In this document: in pieces, positions 31,101 to 40,881 of the stretch
Position numbering within the stretch: position 1 is the first letter of the stretch
How the letters are laid out: each line of letters starts with the position of its first letter
Assembly: GCF_902150065.1 (NCBI RefSeq)
Contig: NC_043996.1
Coordinates: 12,998,985-13,062,984 of the forward strand
DNA length: 64,000 nucleotides
Direction: 5' to 3'
From: Myripristis murdjan
Taxonomy: Eukaryota > Chordata > Actinopteri > Holocentriformes > Holocentridae
Notes under the pieces: generated by a model
Told to the model about the DNA's origin: nothing
Databases searched by the model: none
What the model saw: only the letters and a program-made list of their open reading frames with translations
Translations under genes and position numbers: made by a program

Positions 31101-34100
31101 ATACTCTCTTTTTCTTCTTTCATTTATTTATTTGAAGTTTGCTCCTATATTGTTCAATTCTAAGAGTTTTAAGCCAAATGGGTAGAGAAGGTCATTCCTC
31201 TGCTGGTGAAATGTGAGCAGTCATACAGACACAGATGTAGTTGTGTTTTATTGTCTTTTTTCTCAGTAAAGCAACTGTGTTTAGGAACAGTCTCAAATTG
31301 CCACAGTGTTATCAGAGACAGCATAATATATGTTATATTATTAGTATTATTATTACCATCCTAACAATGACTGGTGTCATACTGAATCTCAATTCAGTTC
31401 TGTTCCAGAGCTTCCTGTCACTAGTCAGAAAATGTGTTGTGCCTGTTGGCTGTTAGTTCCAACAGCCTTCATGTATTCTGTGTAAACTGTTCAGTAAAAC
31501 TCTTATTATTGCACAGGTTGCATTCTTCTCTGAATATTGCTGTTAGAGAGATTATAAACCATAAACTTGAAAGAGTACCCAGGGAACAGTGAGAGCGTAT
31601 ACATGAAAATATCAAAATTGTGTTATCCAGAATTTCAGTGGACTACGACATGATTGGATTTTCTTTTATTTCCACACAAGGTTGGCCACTTTGTGTGCAT
31701 GGCACAAGGTTGGGCACCAACACACCAAGAGTGCAGTTGCAGTGGCTCAACATTTCATGACATTTCATTACAAAATACTGCTCGGGATTTGAATATTGTG
31801 CCTACTCTCCAGTGTTTGGCAAATTAAATCTGCTACAAAACAGGTTCCTTTCCTGAAGCAACGCAAGTTTTTCATAATCATCCAGCCAAAATACATCAGA
31901 ATAAATGGAGGACATTTTACTAAAAAGGTACACCTCTTCGTACACAGGACAATAAAACAAAAAATGAAACTCATTCACCCACTATCTAGTATGTAGAATG
32001 AGCAAATGACATTGAAAACAAGACTCGGCGGCGGAGTCTTACCATAGACATATCCGACACAGGCTTGCTCAATGGCAGAATACGGGACTCTGGCATCTGC
32101 TAAGGCCTTTTGCCCTGCATCAGGAAGGAGGCATGATAAAAACACTGTAACACATGAACACTTCACAAGGATTTCAGCACGATAACTGTGATATGACTGA
32201 ACAATGTCCATGATCTCTGAGGACAGATGTGATAGAAAGAGCTACAACCTGCTTCCTTGGCCATATCAGGGTAGTCAAAGTCCTCTCGGGCTCCAGGTTT
32301 CTCAAACTGCGAGCAGAGGACAGAGCAGCCAGGTTAAGGCGAGGCCTAATGAACTTTGGTGTTTCCATGTGTGTCTTTAAAAAATGGCATTAATTTGAGA
32401 CAACTTTATTTACTTTAATTTTGCTGGGCTCAACCTGATAGCAGTGACACAAACTGGAGTCATTTGATGCCTGGATTATCCCACTTGGAGCCCTAGATTG
32501 GACATGTGCAGGCCCTCATACTTTACCAGCAGTCACAGTTTGAAAACACTGTGGATTTTCCCAACAAAATGTTTCTGAACCCCTTTAGTGATTCAGAGGC
32601 ATGTTCTGCACGGCCTCTTGGTAATCCAGGCATGAGTCTCTTGTTGATATGAAGTGGGAGAAAGTTAATCATAAGTGGACTGGTGTGGGTTGCCATAGAA
32701 GTTACTAAGTTACTGAATACAGTATCAAAAATAAATAAATTAATTAATAAAATACATGCACCATTATCTTTTTGTGCATTCCAACTTTAAAGTTGAATTT
32801 AGACATTTTTATGAACATGCTAACTTATGTCACGGTCAAGTCCTGAAAAGTTTATTTAACCTGAGAGAAAAAGAAATTCAGATTGTTAGTGATAAAAACG
32901 GGTTATTTTCATCTGTTCATAAACCCATGCAACTAGGCAACCACAGGGCCAAACGTTTATTCTTGCAGCTACACCACATTCAATCCCTGCCATTATCTTC
33001 AAAAGATAAGTTTTTTTTTCTATTACTACCTTAGAGGTGTTGAATTATAATATAAAAATAGATGGTTGAAGTCAATCTGCAAAGCCAGTTTTAAAGTAAA
33101 TACAGTAAGGTAAAGGCAGTTAAATGGAGTCATCCGTTAGATACAGCACAAGACCTACAAAAGCAAAATGGATAAACTCTAAAAGATCTACAGTTTGCAT
33201 GTGGAAAAATAACTCTTTATAGCATTACAGCTGAATTCACAAATTAATGTTAACATAGGTAAAATTTGATTCTCAATATTACAATACCCAGATAATTGTC
33301 ATAGCTGAGTTTAAACAACAAAAACATATTGGTGTTGTCATGTTGTAAATTATCTATTAAATTATTAGGACATATAATTTATTATTAAGATTATGATGAT
33401 GATGATGATGATGATTAGTAGTAGTATTAAATCAGAAAGCAGAAAAGGTCCATGGCTTGACCATGACAAAGAAGACTAACAGCTATAATATACTAAAATC
33501 TGCACAAAGTAATCTAGCACAGCAGAGTTTACAGCCAGGGAAGGTGGACACATCTACAAAGAAAAGTCAAATTCCTGGTGCAAAGCAAGAATATGAGAAC
33601 GTTATATCACAGCTAACAACCTCTGAACATATTTATTACAATTAGAAAATCAGAAACAAGTCACTGTGGCGAACGATGACACTGGCTTCGGTAAATATCA
33701 AGGCTACGACCTTTAACACAGTTTGCAACTCTACGAGAAGGGACCAGCTAACACGGTGTGACCTTGGAAAGTAAATTGAAGCAAGTGTTATATTAGCATG
33801 TAAACACAAAGTTAATGTTCAAGGAAAGCTACAAACAAACAGCATATGTAAACTGAAATGTTGTTGACTCGCTGGCTCTCAATAGTGCTACACTCAGTTG
33901 GCGAGCCTGTTGAGCTGTCAAATGATAAAATTTAAAAAGTAATGGACAATTTGGTAAATTAACTACAACAATAGATGCTCTGGGGGTCTATTAGGTGGAT
34001 AAAAGCTGGGGTTTTGGAGCGGGAGACTAACGGCAAGAGGCTGCCGAGCAAACCTAACGCTCAAGTTAGCAAACTATGCTAGCTAGAAGTGTTTCTGAGG

Positions 34101-34208
34101 TCTTCCGTGTCGACTGGAGGACTGGGACACTGAATTAAGAATATAAAAGTTTACCTTTGTCATTCCCACGCCGATGACAAATGCTCTGTTCTTCTTTTGG
34201 GGTGCCAT
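14792..34208 (-). CDS. scp2: Sterol carrier protein 2 / SCPx peroxisomal thiolase
   Basis: SCPx is the peroxisomal 3-ketoacyl-CoA thiolase of branched-chain fatty acid and bile-acid side-chain beta-oxidation, fused to a lipid-transfer SCP2 domain. Coding exons in transcript order: 34155-34208, 32249-32306, 32043-32114, 29733-29864, 29138-29202, 27854-27980, 27607-27670, 27274-27360, 26869-27019, 26046-26193, 25743-25850, 23497-23650, 21987-22083, 19715-19844, 17543-17622, 14792-14887. All phases close, giving 540 residues (human 547, also 16 exons). Thiolase landmarks: nucleophile Cys89 in [17 protein letters not shown] at 298-304 (HDCF is typical of SCPx), and [14 protein letters not shown] with His350. 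The SCP2 domain covers about 425-540 and ends in AKL, a peroxisomal PTS1 signal. The start at MAPQKKN is chosen by alignment to the mammalian start; the frame stays open upstream to an ATG at 34283. czib lies upstream on the same strand. Confidence 0.97.
16860..16970. repeat. Possible LINE/SINE tail fragment
   Basis: It contains GATTGTCATTGTGTAATAAA followed by ACAATGAAACTTCTGGTACA, a pattern seen near the ends of many teleost non-LTR elements, in scp2 intron 15. No full element is visible, so the call is weak. Confidence 0.3.
18320..18400 (+). mobile_element. LINE-like 3' tail fragment
   Basis: CTAATTTCGTTAACCGTGAC followed by AATGACAATAAAG and a TTCTTATG-TTCTTAT tail resembles the 3' ends of fish L2/Rex-type non-LTR retrotransposons (AATTTCGTT...CAATGACAATAAAG plus a short tandem tail). 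It lies in scp2 intron 14. Confidence 0.5.
18947..18990. repeat. (TA)n microsatellite
   Basis: A TA run with one interruption in scp2 intron 14. Confidence 0.9.
19574..19616. repeat. (TG)n microsatellite
   Basis: About 21 TG units in scp2 intron 14, roughly 100 bp past the exon 14 donor. It reads (CA)n in the scp2 pre-mRNA. Confidence 0.95.
20175..20391. mobile_element. MITE with about 29-bp imperfect terminal inverted repeats
   Basis: The left end TATACCGCATTTCACCAATT matches the reverse complement of the right end, TATATCGTGTTTCCCCAATT, and the similarity continues to GCCGG / GCCCGG. Both ends carry TATA, which may be the target duplication or part of the inverted repeat. Inside, a 25-bp block starting CCGCCTGGTTC is repeated exactly at 20215-20239 and 20308-20332 (93-bp period). 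It has no coding capacity, so it is non-autonomous. It lies in scp2 intron 13; the superfamily was not resolved. Confidence 0.75.
20840..21070. repeat. Dispersed repeat, copy 2 (first copy near 5240-5480)
   Basis: Shares four ordered blocks with the copy in the slc1a7-scp2 interval, in the same orientation. It lies in scp2 intron 13. Its class is unknown. Confidence 0.5.
22150..22181. repeat. (TG)n microsatellite
   Basis: About 15 TG units in scp2 intron 12, within 100 bp of exon 13. Confidence 0.95.
22561..22659. mobile_element. Short hairpin MITE, 99 bp with 30-bp arms
   Basis: The left arm, 22561-22590, starts GTTATACTGAATATCATCAC. The right arm, 22630-22659, read in reverse complement starts GTTATACTAAATATCATCAC. 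The arms differ at a few positions and enclose a spacer of about 39 bp. Foldback structure with no coding sequence fits a small MITE. It lies in scp2 intron 12. Confidence 0.7.
23651..25742 (-). other. scp2 intron 11, where an internal SCP2 promoter would be expected
   Basis: In mammals a second promoter drives the short pro-SCP2 transcript from within the gene, upstream of the exon that carries the pro-SCP2 Met. The matching interval here contains a transposon copy near its upstream end (25200-25500) and microsatellite-free AT-rich sequence elsewhere. I could not identify promoter motifs by eye. Confidence 0.35.
25200..25500. mobile_element. Non-autonomous DNA transposon copy, same family as 48082-48449
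   Basis: It shares long ordered blocks with 48150-48430, including ACTGTAATGCGGCTTTTAAA, AACTAGGA(A/G)AAG, TGCCATATCACAA and TGTAGGGA(C/T)GA(T/C). Ends are degraded, so the boundaries are approximate. It lies in scp2 intron 11. Confidence 0.65.
33391..33420. repeat. (GAT)n microsatellite
   Basis: About 7 GAT units in scp2 intron 1. Confidence 0.9.
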
Positions 34209-34345
34209 GGCTGCTCCTCTCCAGCGGATGGTCCGGAGTCTCAGTAGGCTAGCTACAGCACCGCTGACAGCCAAGTTACACAACGAAGATCGTCTATGGC
34301 GCGGCTAATGGATCACTCTGTTTAAAAAAACATGGCCAATCTTCT
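34209..34345 (-). promoter_or_regulatory. Probable scp2 5' UTR and promoter region
   Basis: This sequence is GC-richer than its flanks and directly upstream of the start codon, with a CCAAT box on the plus strand at 34336-34340. The reading frame is open from 34283 into the coding sequence and begins MCNLAVSGAVASLLRLR. No TATA box is evident. Confidence 0.4.
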
Positions 34346-35541
34346 GGTCTACAAGAGTGAGCGCTACCCATAGCCACAGCCATAGCCACACATTTCTATG
34401 GCGTTGACTGATGCCTGTCACTCGCCGTGTACCAGGCCTGCAGGTTATAAGTGTTGGTTTGTGTGAAGTTTCATCCAAATAACCAATGGGTGGTTTTAAC
34501 TCGAGATACAGTATTTGAAACTATAGGCCATATCTTTGTACATTTCCACAAATTTTCCAGGTCAAGAGCATTGTCCTCTCAAATATTATTTTCTGTGAAG
34601 GGCTTTGCAGATTTTATCCAGATCCTTAGATTTTTTTTCTAGCATGGGAAATGAGTTTTAAAAAGTTTTTTAAAAAAAATCTTCATGAGAAACCTATGGT
34701 TCTTCTGATGGGTTAAATATATATGTAATATGAACGGAATAAAGGAATAACAACAAAAGGGTCAATATTATCAGTGGATGTAGTTTCAAGAAATAATTTA
34801 CTTTTTCTCAAGTTCAATCAAATTCACAATTTGACATCCTTAATCCCTTGACATGTCTGAAAATTATGACAAGATTCACTGAACTGAGAGTGAGCGCATT
34901 CTGGGCAATATGACATTCAGAAATAAAGGCAGAGTGAGAGCTCGTGCCTCCTCAGGGCTCTCTGGTTAATCAGTCAGCCAGTTAGCCTTTGCTCACACTT
35001 ATCCCACAATGCAATTCTTGCATTAACTGAATTGGTCCCAGTTACATACAAGATGCAGGACCTGGGCAGGTTTTGGGGAGACACTTAATTAACAAAATGC
35101 ATGATTACAACGATACGATACGAGAAATCAAAATACCAAAACATTATAATATGACTGATACCTGGTAGAGCGTGAACCACATTTCAAGGCTGAGGATTTA
35201 CTGCAGCAGCCTGGGAGGGACTCAGGAAAAAAAAGTGTTTTCGTTTTTGCTTTTTGTCACCTTCAAGAGTCCCTTATTCAATAAGAGCTTCTTCCCAACT
35301 TAATTCCTTCTCTCTTTTTTAAAATGTTGATAGAGATGATGCAATTTAATATCATTCTACTACAGAGCATGAAGCTGATGCACATAGTTCACAGCTTGCA
35401 TGCTCTGTGTTGGAACTATGTTAAAATGCATAATCACTATCGCATAAAGTTTTAAAATAAACTAAAACAAAACTCTCCGTGCCACTCACTAGTGCGAAGA
35501 AAGACCTCTACTCAGAAATATGTATTTTTTCACTCTTCAAT
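34346..35541. other. Intergenic sequence between scp2 and czib
   Basis: About 1.2 kb of AT-rich sequence with no recognisable exon or repeat family. Confidence 0.5.
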
Positions 35542-35547
35542 TTTATT
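35542..35547 (-). terminator. Candidate poly(A) signal of czib
   Basis: AATAAA on the minus strand about 200 bp past the czib stop codon. Confidence 0.55.
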
Positions 35548-35748
35548 GAGGCAGTGAAAAAAGACTTTGTCCATTCAACATGTTCCGTCCAAGATGTGTG
35601 TGTGGATGTCCCATCCTCTTCACCCACACGTCTTCCTCTTCATGATAAACCAAACCACGCTGCCTCAGCATCTGAAGCATAATTGTTAACAGACGTCACA
35701 CCAGTGGAGATTTGGCCGCAGTGTTCTTCTTTCCATCGTACAAGGGCA

Positions 35749-37550
35749 TCAACACTTGATGAACTGATGTGTGACCTCATATATGCCCACTGACTCACTG
35801 ACTTTCTCATCATAGTCTGTCCAGTCCTGAAATGTTTAAGATCAAGTTATTAGAGAGATGCCTGTATAGAAAACTCAGACAGGAACCTGCCACATAACAG
35901 AAAAAGATTACGATGTGCAGTCAAAATAAATAACCCTTTACAATTTACAAAAGTGAGGAAAAGTGAGGGACACTGTTATTGCCCCAAAAACTCACTTTCT
36001 CTAGCAGGTTGACTTCAGGAAACTGTGTTCCAGACTCTGCTCCTTGTGCAGCGAAGCCGGCCTGGAGTGGATTTCAATAAGAAGACAATGAGAGAGGGCA
36101 GCGGTCACTCACATCACATCATCATTTACCCAATTCCCCCTTGGGGATCAATAAAGTATTTCTGATTCTGATTCTGATCATATTGTCCAGTTAAACAAGT
36201 CCTCTATAATGTAGCTATACTATCATGTCTGCTTTGACTAGGTGTAGACTGAAGCTTGACTGAAATTCATAAAATAGTTTTAAATCATGTATGTATTGGC
36301 ACCTGTTCAGACACAACTTTTTCCAGGATCTTAGATGCAACACTGGACACTATAAATCCCAACTTCTGACCTTTTGCACTTTTGGTGTAGTGGGATGACT
36401 TTAGAAAACTTCATATCATTTGTTCGAATGCTTTCAACAAAGTAAAAGTAAAAAAAAAAAAAAAAAATCGCTAAAATAATTGGAAATCTCATCCTTAGTA
36501 TGTGCTTCTTGCCCATTAAAATCATACTGCTGCACTGACAAACAGCTCATCTCCTCAAATGATTAAAATTGGAATCAATTGTGAAAAAGTAAAATGACAC
36601 TAATATCCTTTAAAAAACATTTAAAGTAAAGTTTTTTTAATACCTTCATCTTATCAGTCCTATCCTATCACCTGTACCTTTGACCCTGCAGACTGACTTT
36701 CTTTGTCGGCTAAAATAGAATTATGGTGTTGGGGATGGCAACCTTTTTTCCACTTAATGCTAGAGTTATGATGTATTGTGCTGAATTCTGAGTGATATAT
36801 CACTGAAAAACCTGGCACATAATACATCTCACACTGTAGAAGCTGTAAATCATGTTCATTAAAGTTCATTAAAGTAAATTCTCTCACTTGTGGTTGGAAG
36901 TCGACAGGCTCTAGACCTCGACACTCAAACTGCACCATTGTCTTGAAACTCTCATTGTCCTCCACCTGCAAACAGCAGACCCACAGCACCGAGAGAGGCA
37001 GAAAATGACATTTTAATAATTTAACAGAGAGATATTTTCATTTAATAAGGTGTTACTCTCACCTCAGGATGTAAACAGGTTTCATGAATTTATTAAATGA
37101 GTTTTACAGCCTGTTTCATTTTCTTTTTTAAAAACTGTAATACGTGGAATCCACTTCACCATGATAAGCAATGAATAGATGCATCCAGCATATTTAATCT
37201 GGCTGCACGTTGCCTGATAAAGGCTGAATGGTGCTGTACTTACTGAATTCAATCATAAGATCAGGGAAAAAATGGTAAACACAAAGCCAGTTGTGACCTC
37301 CACTCAGTGATAACCACTTGGCAAACATAAGACAAACAGAAAACCAATTAGATTTTCAGAAAAGCAATTAACTCATGTTTGTTTTCCCTTAAATGACACC
37401 GTCACCATCAAACTTTCATCAGTTTGGTGCTTCTCGGTTTACAGGATGTACCGAAAATTTAGAGCAGTCTAAGAAGGCGGATAAAAACTCTGACTTAACA
37501 ATTGAATTCCTGGTTAGGTGGATATGCTGGACTATTTCCATGTGTATTAC

Positions 37551-37587
<37 letters not shown>

Positions 37588-38133
37588 CACTTCAGTTACT
37601 GCAAGTTTCAATCATGTTGGGGGGCAGATGAGTAATTCCTTAGTTGTGGTGCAGCTGATTTGGAATCAGTGCAAATTTGAGAGCAGCAATGTGTGTTTGC
37701 TTACATTGTAAGGCGTGATTGTGTCTCCCAGGATGTCTGTAAGGAAACAGAAGGTAAAGGCCATCATGCTCACGTTGGGTCTTTTCAGAGATTTCACGTA
37801 ACAGCAGCAACGAGACACAGCAGTTTTCAGTTTCCACACTGTCTGCCCATACCGATTGAGTTTTCCCTGGCACAAAGCTTACACTTCTGCACCATGCTGG
37901 CACTGCCTCGTCCTCCTTTTAGTGGTGTACTCTCCTGGGGGACGCAAAGGACAAGGTGGATGGCGTGGGTTTGTTTCACAGCCGTTTTGTTAACACACTG
38001 TGAATGGACACTAAGATTTTCTTGGCCTTACCGCGAGTGTTACATACTGCCATTTATCTGGGATCTCGCCACAGTTGCCACACTTGAGCTGAATGAAAGG
38101 AAAACACCAAGTTTTTAAATTAGCAAATCATTT

Positions 38134-38171
<38 letters not shown>

Positions 38172-38779
38172 TAAAGAGTGAGAAATTACATCATAAAAAT
38201 TACACTAATTCAGTAGGGAGCACAGTTAGGAAGCTATGTCCTAACACCATTTCATCCCATTAAATCTTAGATAAACAAAAGGAAACATACACAACAGCTA
38301 CTTGAATATATAGATTACATGTAAAAGCTGATGTCCCTAAATCTTTGTTAATGTTGCATGAAGCAAAATAAGAAAATTTTAACAGATGCTGGTGCAAAAT
38401 TTGTGTACAGTAGCTCAGTGTCAACAAGAGGCTGCAACAAAGGAAGGTCCTGGGACGGTGTGAAGAGCAAGGGGGTCTGGTTCAGGTTAGTATGCTACAT
38501 GTCAGCAGGGTGCACTCTACATTTTGAGGGATGGGTTAGGGTTAGGGTTAGAGATGGATGTGAGACAGTGAAGTGGACAGACTAGCCCAGCAGCCTTTAC
38601 CTTCAGGAACCAGCGGAAGTCCTCGCCCACCGGCCGCACGTTGGTGACATTTTCTAACGTGGCTTTAAACTGCAGCCCAAACTTCTGTCAGAGGGGCAGA
38701 GCAGTGTCTTATAATCCACTCATTCAAACAAACAGGTGCTGTTTACACCACGACATGCTGGAGTTGCACTTACCACCAT
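35749..38779 (-). CDS. czib: CXXC motif containing zinc-binding protein (C1orf123 orthologue)
   Basis: Small conserved eukaryotic protein of the former UPF0587 family, known to bind zinc; its cellular role is little known. Exons in transcript order: 38774-38779, 38601-38684, 38032-38088, 37853-37934, 37705-37736, 36888-36965, 35996-36061, 35749-35826. Phases close to exactly 160 residues, the human length. The zinc site is two CXXC pairs, Cys33/Cys36 in LKCGNCGE and Cys67/Cys70 in QKCKLCARE. FECRGLEPVDFQPQAGF and the C-terminal YEVTHQFIKC are strongly conserved. The first coding exon holds only ATG GTG, so the start rests on its donor site (GTAAGT) and on phase with exon 2 (KFGLQFKATLENVTN). 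It lies between scp2 and uck2 on the same strand. Confidence 0.95.
36129..36180 (+). mobile_element. LINE 3' tail (L2/Maui-like) with TTCTGA repeats
   Basis: CCCTTGGGGATCAATAAAGT followed by an (ATTCTG)n tail is the usual 3' end of fish L2-clade LINEs. Only the last 50 bp or so are recognisable. It lies in czib intron 6. Confidence 0.7.
37552..37584. repeat. (AAT)n microsatellite
   Basis: About 11 AAT units in czib intron 5. Confidence 0.95.
38137..38170. repeat. (TG)n microsatellite
   Basis: About 17 TG units in czib intron 2, less than 60 bp upstream of exon 3 in the transcript. Confidence 0.95.
38528..38550. repeat. Short telomere-like (GGGTTA) run
   Basis: GATGGGTTAGGGTTAGGGTT gives three consecutive GGGTTA units in czib intron 2. 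Confidence 0.8.
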
Positions 38780-38874
38780 TTTGACGCCTTCCCACTAGCA
38801 GTATCTGTGCCTGCTGCGTTCAAGTGCCCGTCATAAGCTCCTACCTCTGGACTGTGAAGCCGTTTTGGTTGGAG

Positions 38875-38909
<35 letters not shown>

Positions 38910-39421
38910 CTGTGAAAATTGTAGGACCTTTAATTATTGTTGCTGTGGATATAGACATATTTTGTGTAATATTGAAAACGTGCGCCATTCTTGCAATGAA
39001 TGCTTTAATAAACCCATTAGCCAAATACATGTTGTATAGTGTACCGACCGACAATCGACAATCACTATGCTAAAGGCACAGCAAACCATTTCTCTACAGT
39101 GCGGGTGTTATTACAATAAATTCTGATATTTCCTGTCGTTGTCGCTGTGGTGGAGCCGCTCGTGTGGCGCGTAGTGTTTAATTCGATTTCCGTCAGCATT
39201 TAAAGGCAACATCACTTCCGCAGTCTGTTGCGCCCTCAAGTGGACAAACTGGGCATAGTGAGCGGAAGCTGAGAGGCCACGTTTGGTAAAACACAACTCA
39301 TACTTGTTTAAAAATCTCTCCCAACTTCTTTTTCGGCGGCTCCCGTCTCCCCCTGAACGCCTCATGTCATACAGTGTGTATTAATAAATGTACACGAGAC
39401 AATGAAGCTCGGCTGCATCAG
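38780..39421. other. czib upstream region and gap to the uck2 3' end
   Basis: The stretch at 39130-39360 is richer in CpG than its surroundings and may be part of the czib promoter. A minus-strand open frame here (39111-39365) matches no family I know and probably reflects base composition. Confidence 0.4.
38876..38906. repeat. Poly-A run of about 31 bases upstream of czib
   Basis: A pure A tract on the plus strand (poly-T in the czib direction), about 100 bp upstream of the czib start codon. Confidence 0.9.
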
Positions 39422-39427
39422 TTTATT
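39422..39427 (-). terminator. Candidate poly(A) signal of uck2
   Basis: AATAAA on the minus strand in the context GGTTAATAAACTGATGCAGC, about 1.45 kb past the uck2 stop. Confidence 0.5.
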
Positions 39428-39706
39428 AACCATTAAGCAAGAGACAATGCCATTGTTACAAATCAATGCCTCAAGCCAGTTCCACAGCCATTCAGTACAA
39501 ATCATTCATCCAACAATTGCACTATACACAGAAAACAGCACATGGAATAGAAAAGCTATATATGACAGATTATTTCTTATTATAACCTAATGTTTGAATG
39601 GAATGAGGTTTATATTATGGATACTTACATTTTCACCTGAGGCAACTTTGCAGAGGCATTGTGGTAGGTCTTGGTGGTTCTTGGTCAAGATTGATATTGC
39701 TGTAGT

Positions 39707-39741
<35 letters not shown>

Positions 39742-40881
39742 ACCCCCCCGCAACTTTTCTAAAATCTCTGCACTCTAAATGGTAGTGTCAACCTGAGTAT
39801 GCATATGTAACACTTGGTTTTATTCAGTTCAGAGCTGGATGTTTATTGTGTATGATGGTAAAATCTCCTTGACATAATTAGGGTATATCAGAATATACAA
39901 GATGTAAATAATATAGGCAAATATCAATTCCCCAGTTGCAGATGGGAAAATACAATGCTAAATCAATCACAGAAGAGGAGCACTTATGTTCAGAAGCTTT
40001 GATTTGAGAGTTAATATTTCACACAACCTAGGCCACTGAAAAGAGGGGGGAAAAGTGTCCAAAAATGTCAAAACACCCATTAACACCCTGGACTGAATCA
40101 ATGTAGCAGTCATCATGTGAATCTCTCAGCCTTTGGCTGTTAATCCTCCAGTACCTGTGGTCATGTTATGATGCGGCATGTGGCAATCAGAACTGTTAAG
40201 TCATGTAGTGTGAACGGTGCTGCTGCAGGCATTAATGAACGCAGTGGAAAGATTGCATGTGGTAAACACAGAGATCTCTGGAGTAAAACATTTCAAATAA
40301 CAGTGTAAGAACTCAAAAACACTGACAAAGGGGTAGGAAACCCTCCCAAGATTGTCAACAGAAATACAGAGTGAAATCCTGGGTTATTAAACTCCTCTTC
40401 AAACTATTTCTCTTCCTGCTTGGAACTCCAAACATGATCAGCTTCCCCAGCCATCACGGGTTCAAGTTTTATCAGACATTTTAAAAAATAAATAAAATTA
40501 AAAAAAAAAAAAGGGTCCCCCCCTTTTATTCTTTTTTTTCTGCAAGAATTCTCACAGCAGCAGGGGATACATAAAAACAAAATGTCATGAGGGAGGAAAA
40601 GACATGGGATCAATTTCAACCCATGGTCTTGTTGTGGAGGGGAGGAAAAAAAAGTAAAAGAAAAAGCATGCCCATATCTTTTACCCCCGACAGAATTCTA
40701 AATCAATTCAACAATTACAATAGAAGTAACTAATAACAAGAGTAGTCATAATAGTGTAATAATAAAAGGCATTTCAATTCTTTTTGCATTTTTTTGTTCC
40801 TTTTTTCCTCTTAAATACAGTGATGCCGACAGGCATTATTTACAGCTCTACACCTGCCCTGAGGAGACAGGTGTGGTGAGG
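39428..40881 (-). other. Probable uck2 3' UTR
   Basis: No exon is visible between the uck2 stop and the candidate poly(A) signal. The interval is mostly AT-rich and includes the C/G homopolymer and A/T runs around 40498-40512. Vertebrate UCK2 genes have a long terminal exon, which supports this reading. Confidence 0.5.
39708..39749 (-). repeat. 34-base C run plus 7 C (poly-G on the uck2 strand)
   Basis: C occupies 39708-39741 without a break, then one A, then seven C. It lies between the uck2 stop codon and the candidate poly(A) site, so it would be a G run in the uck2 3' UTR. Confidence 0.9.

Noticed and set aside
39111-39365. Minus-strand frame of 84 codons upstream of czib
   Set aside because: It matches no known family; the CpG-richer composition of a promoter region explains the lack of stops.
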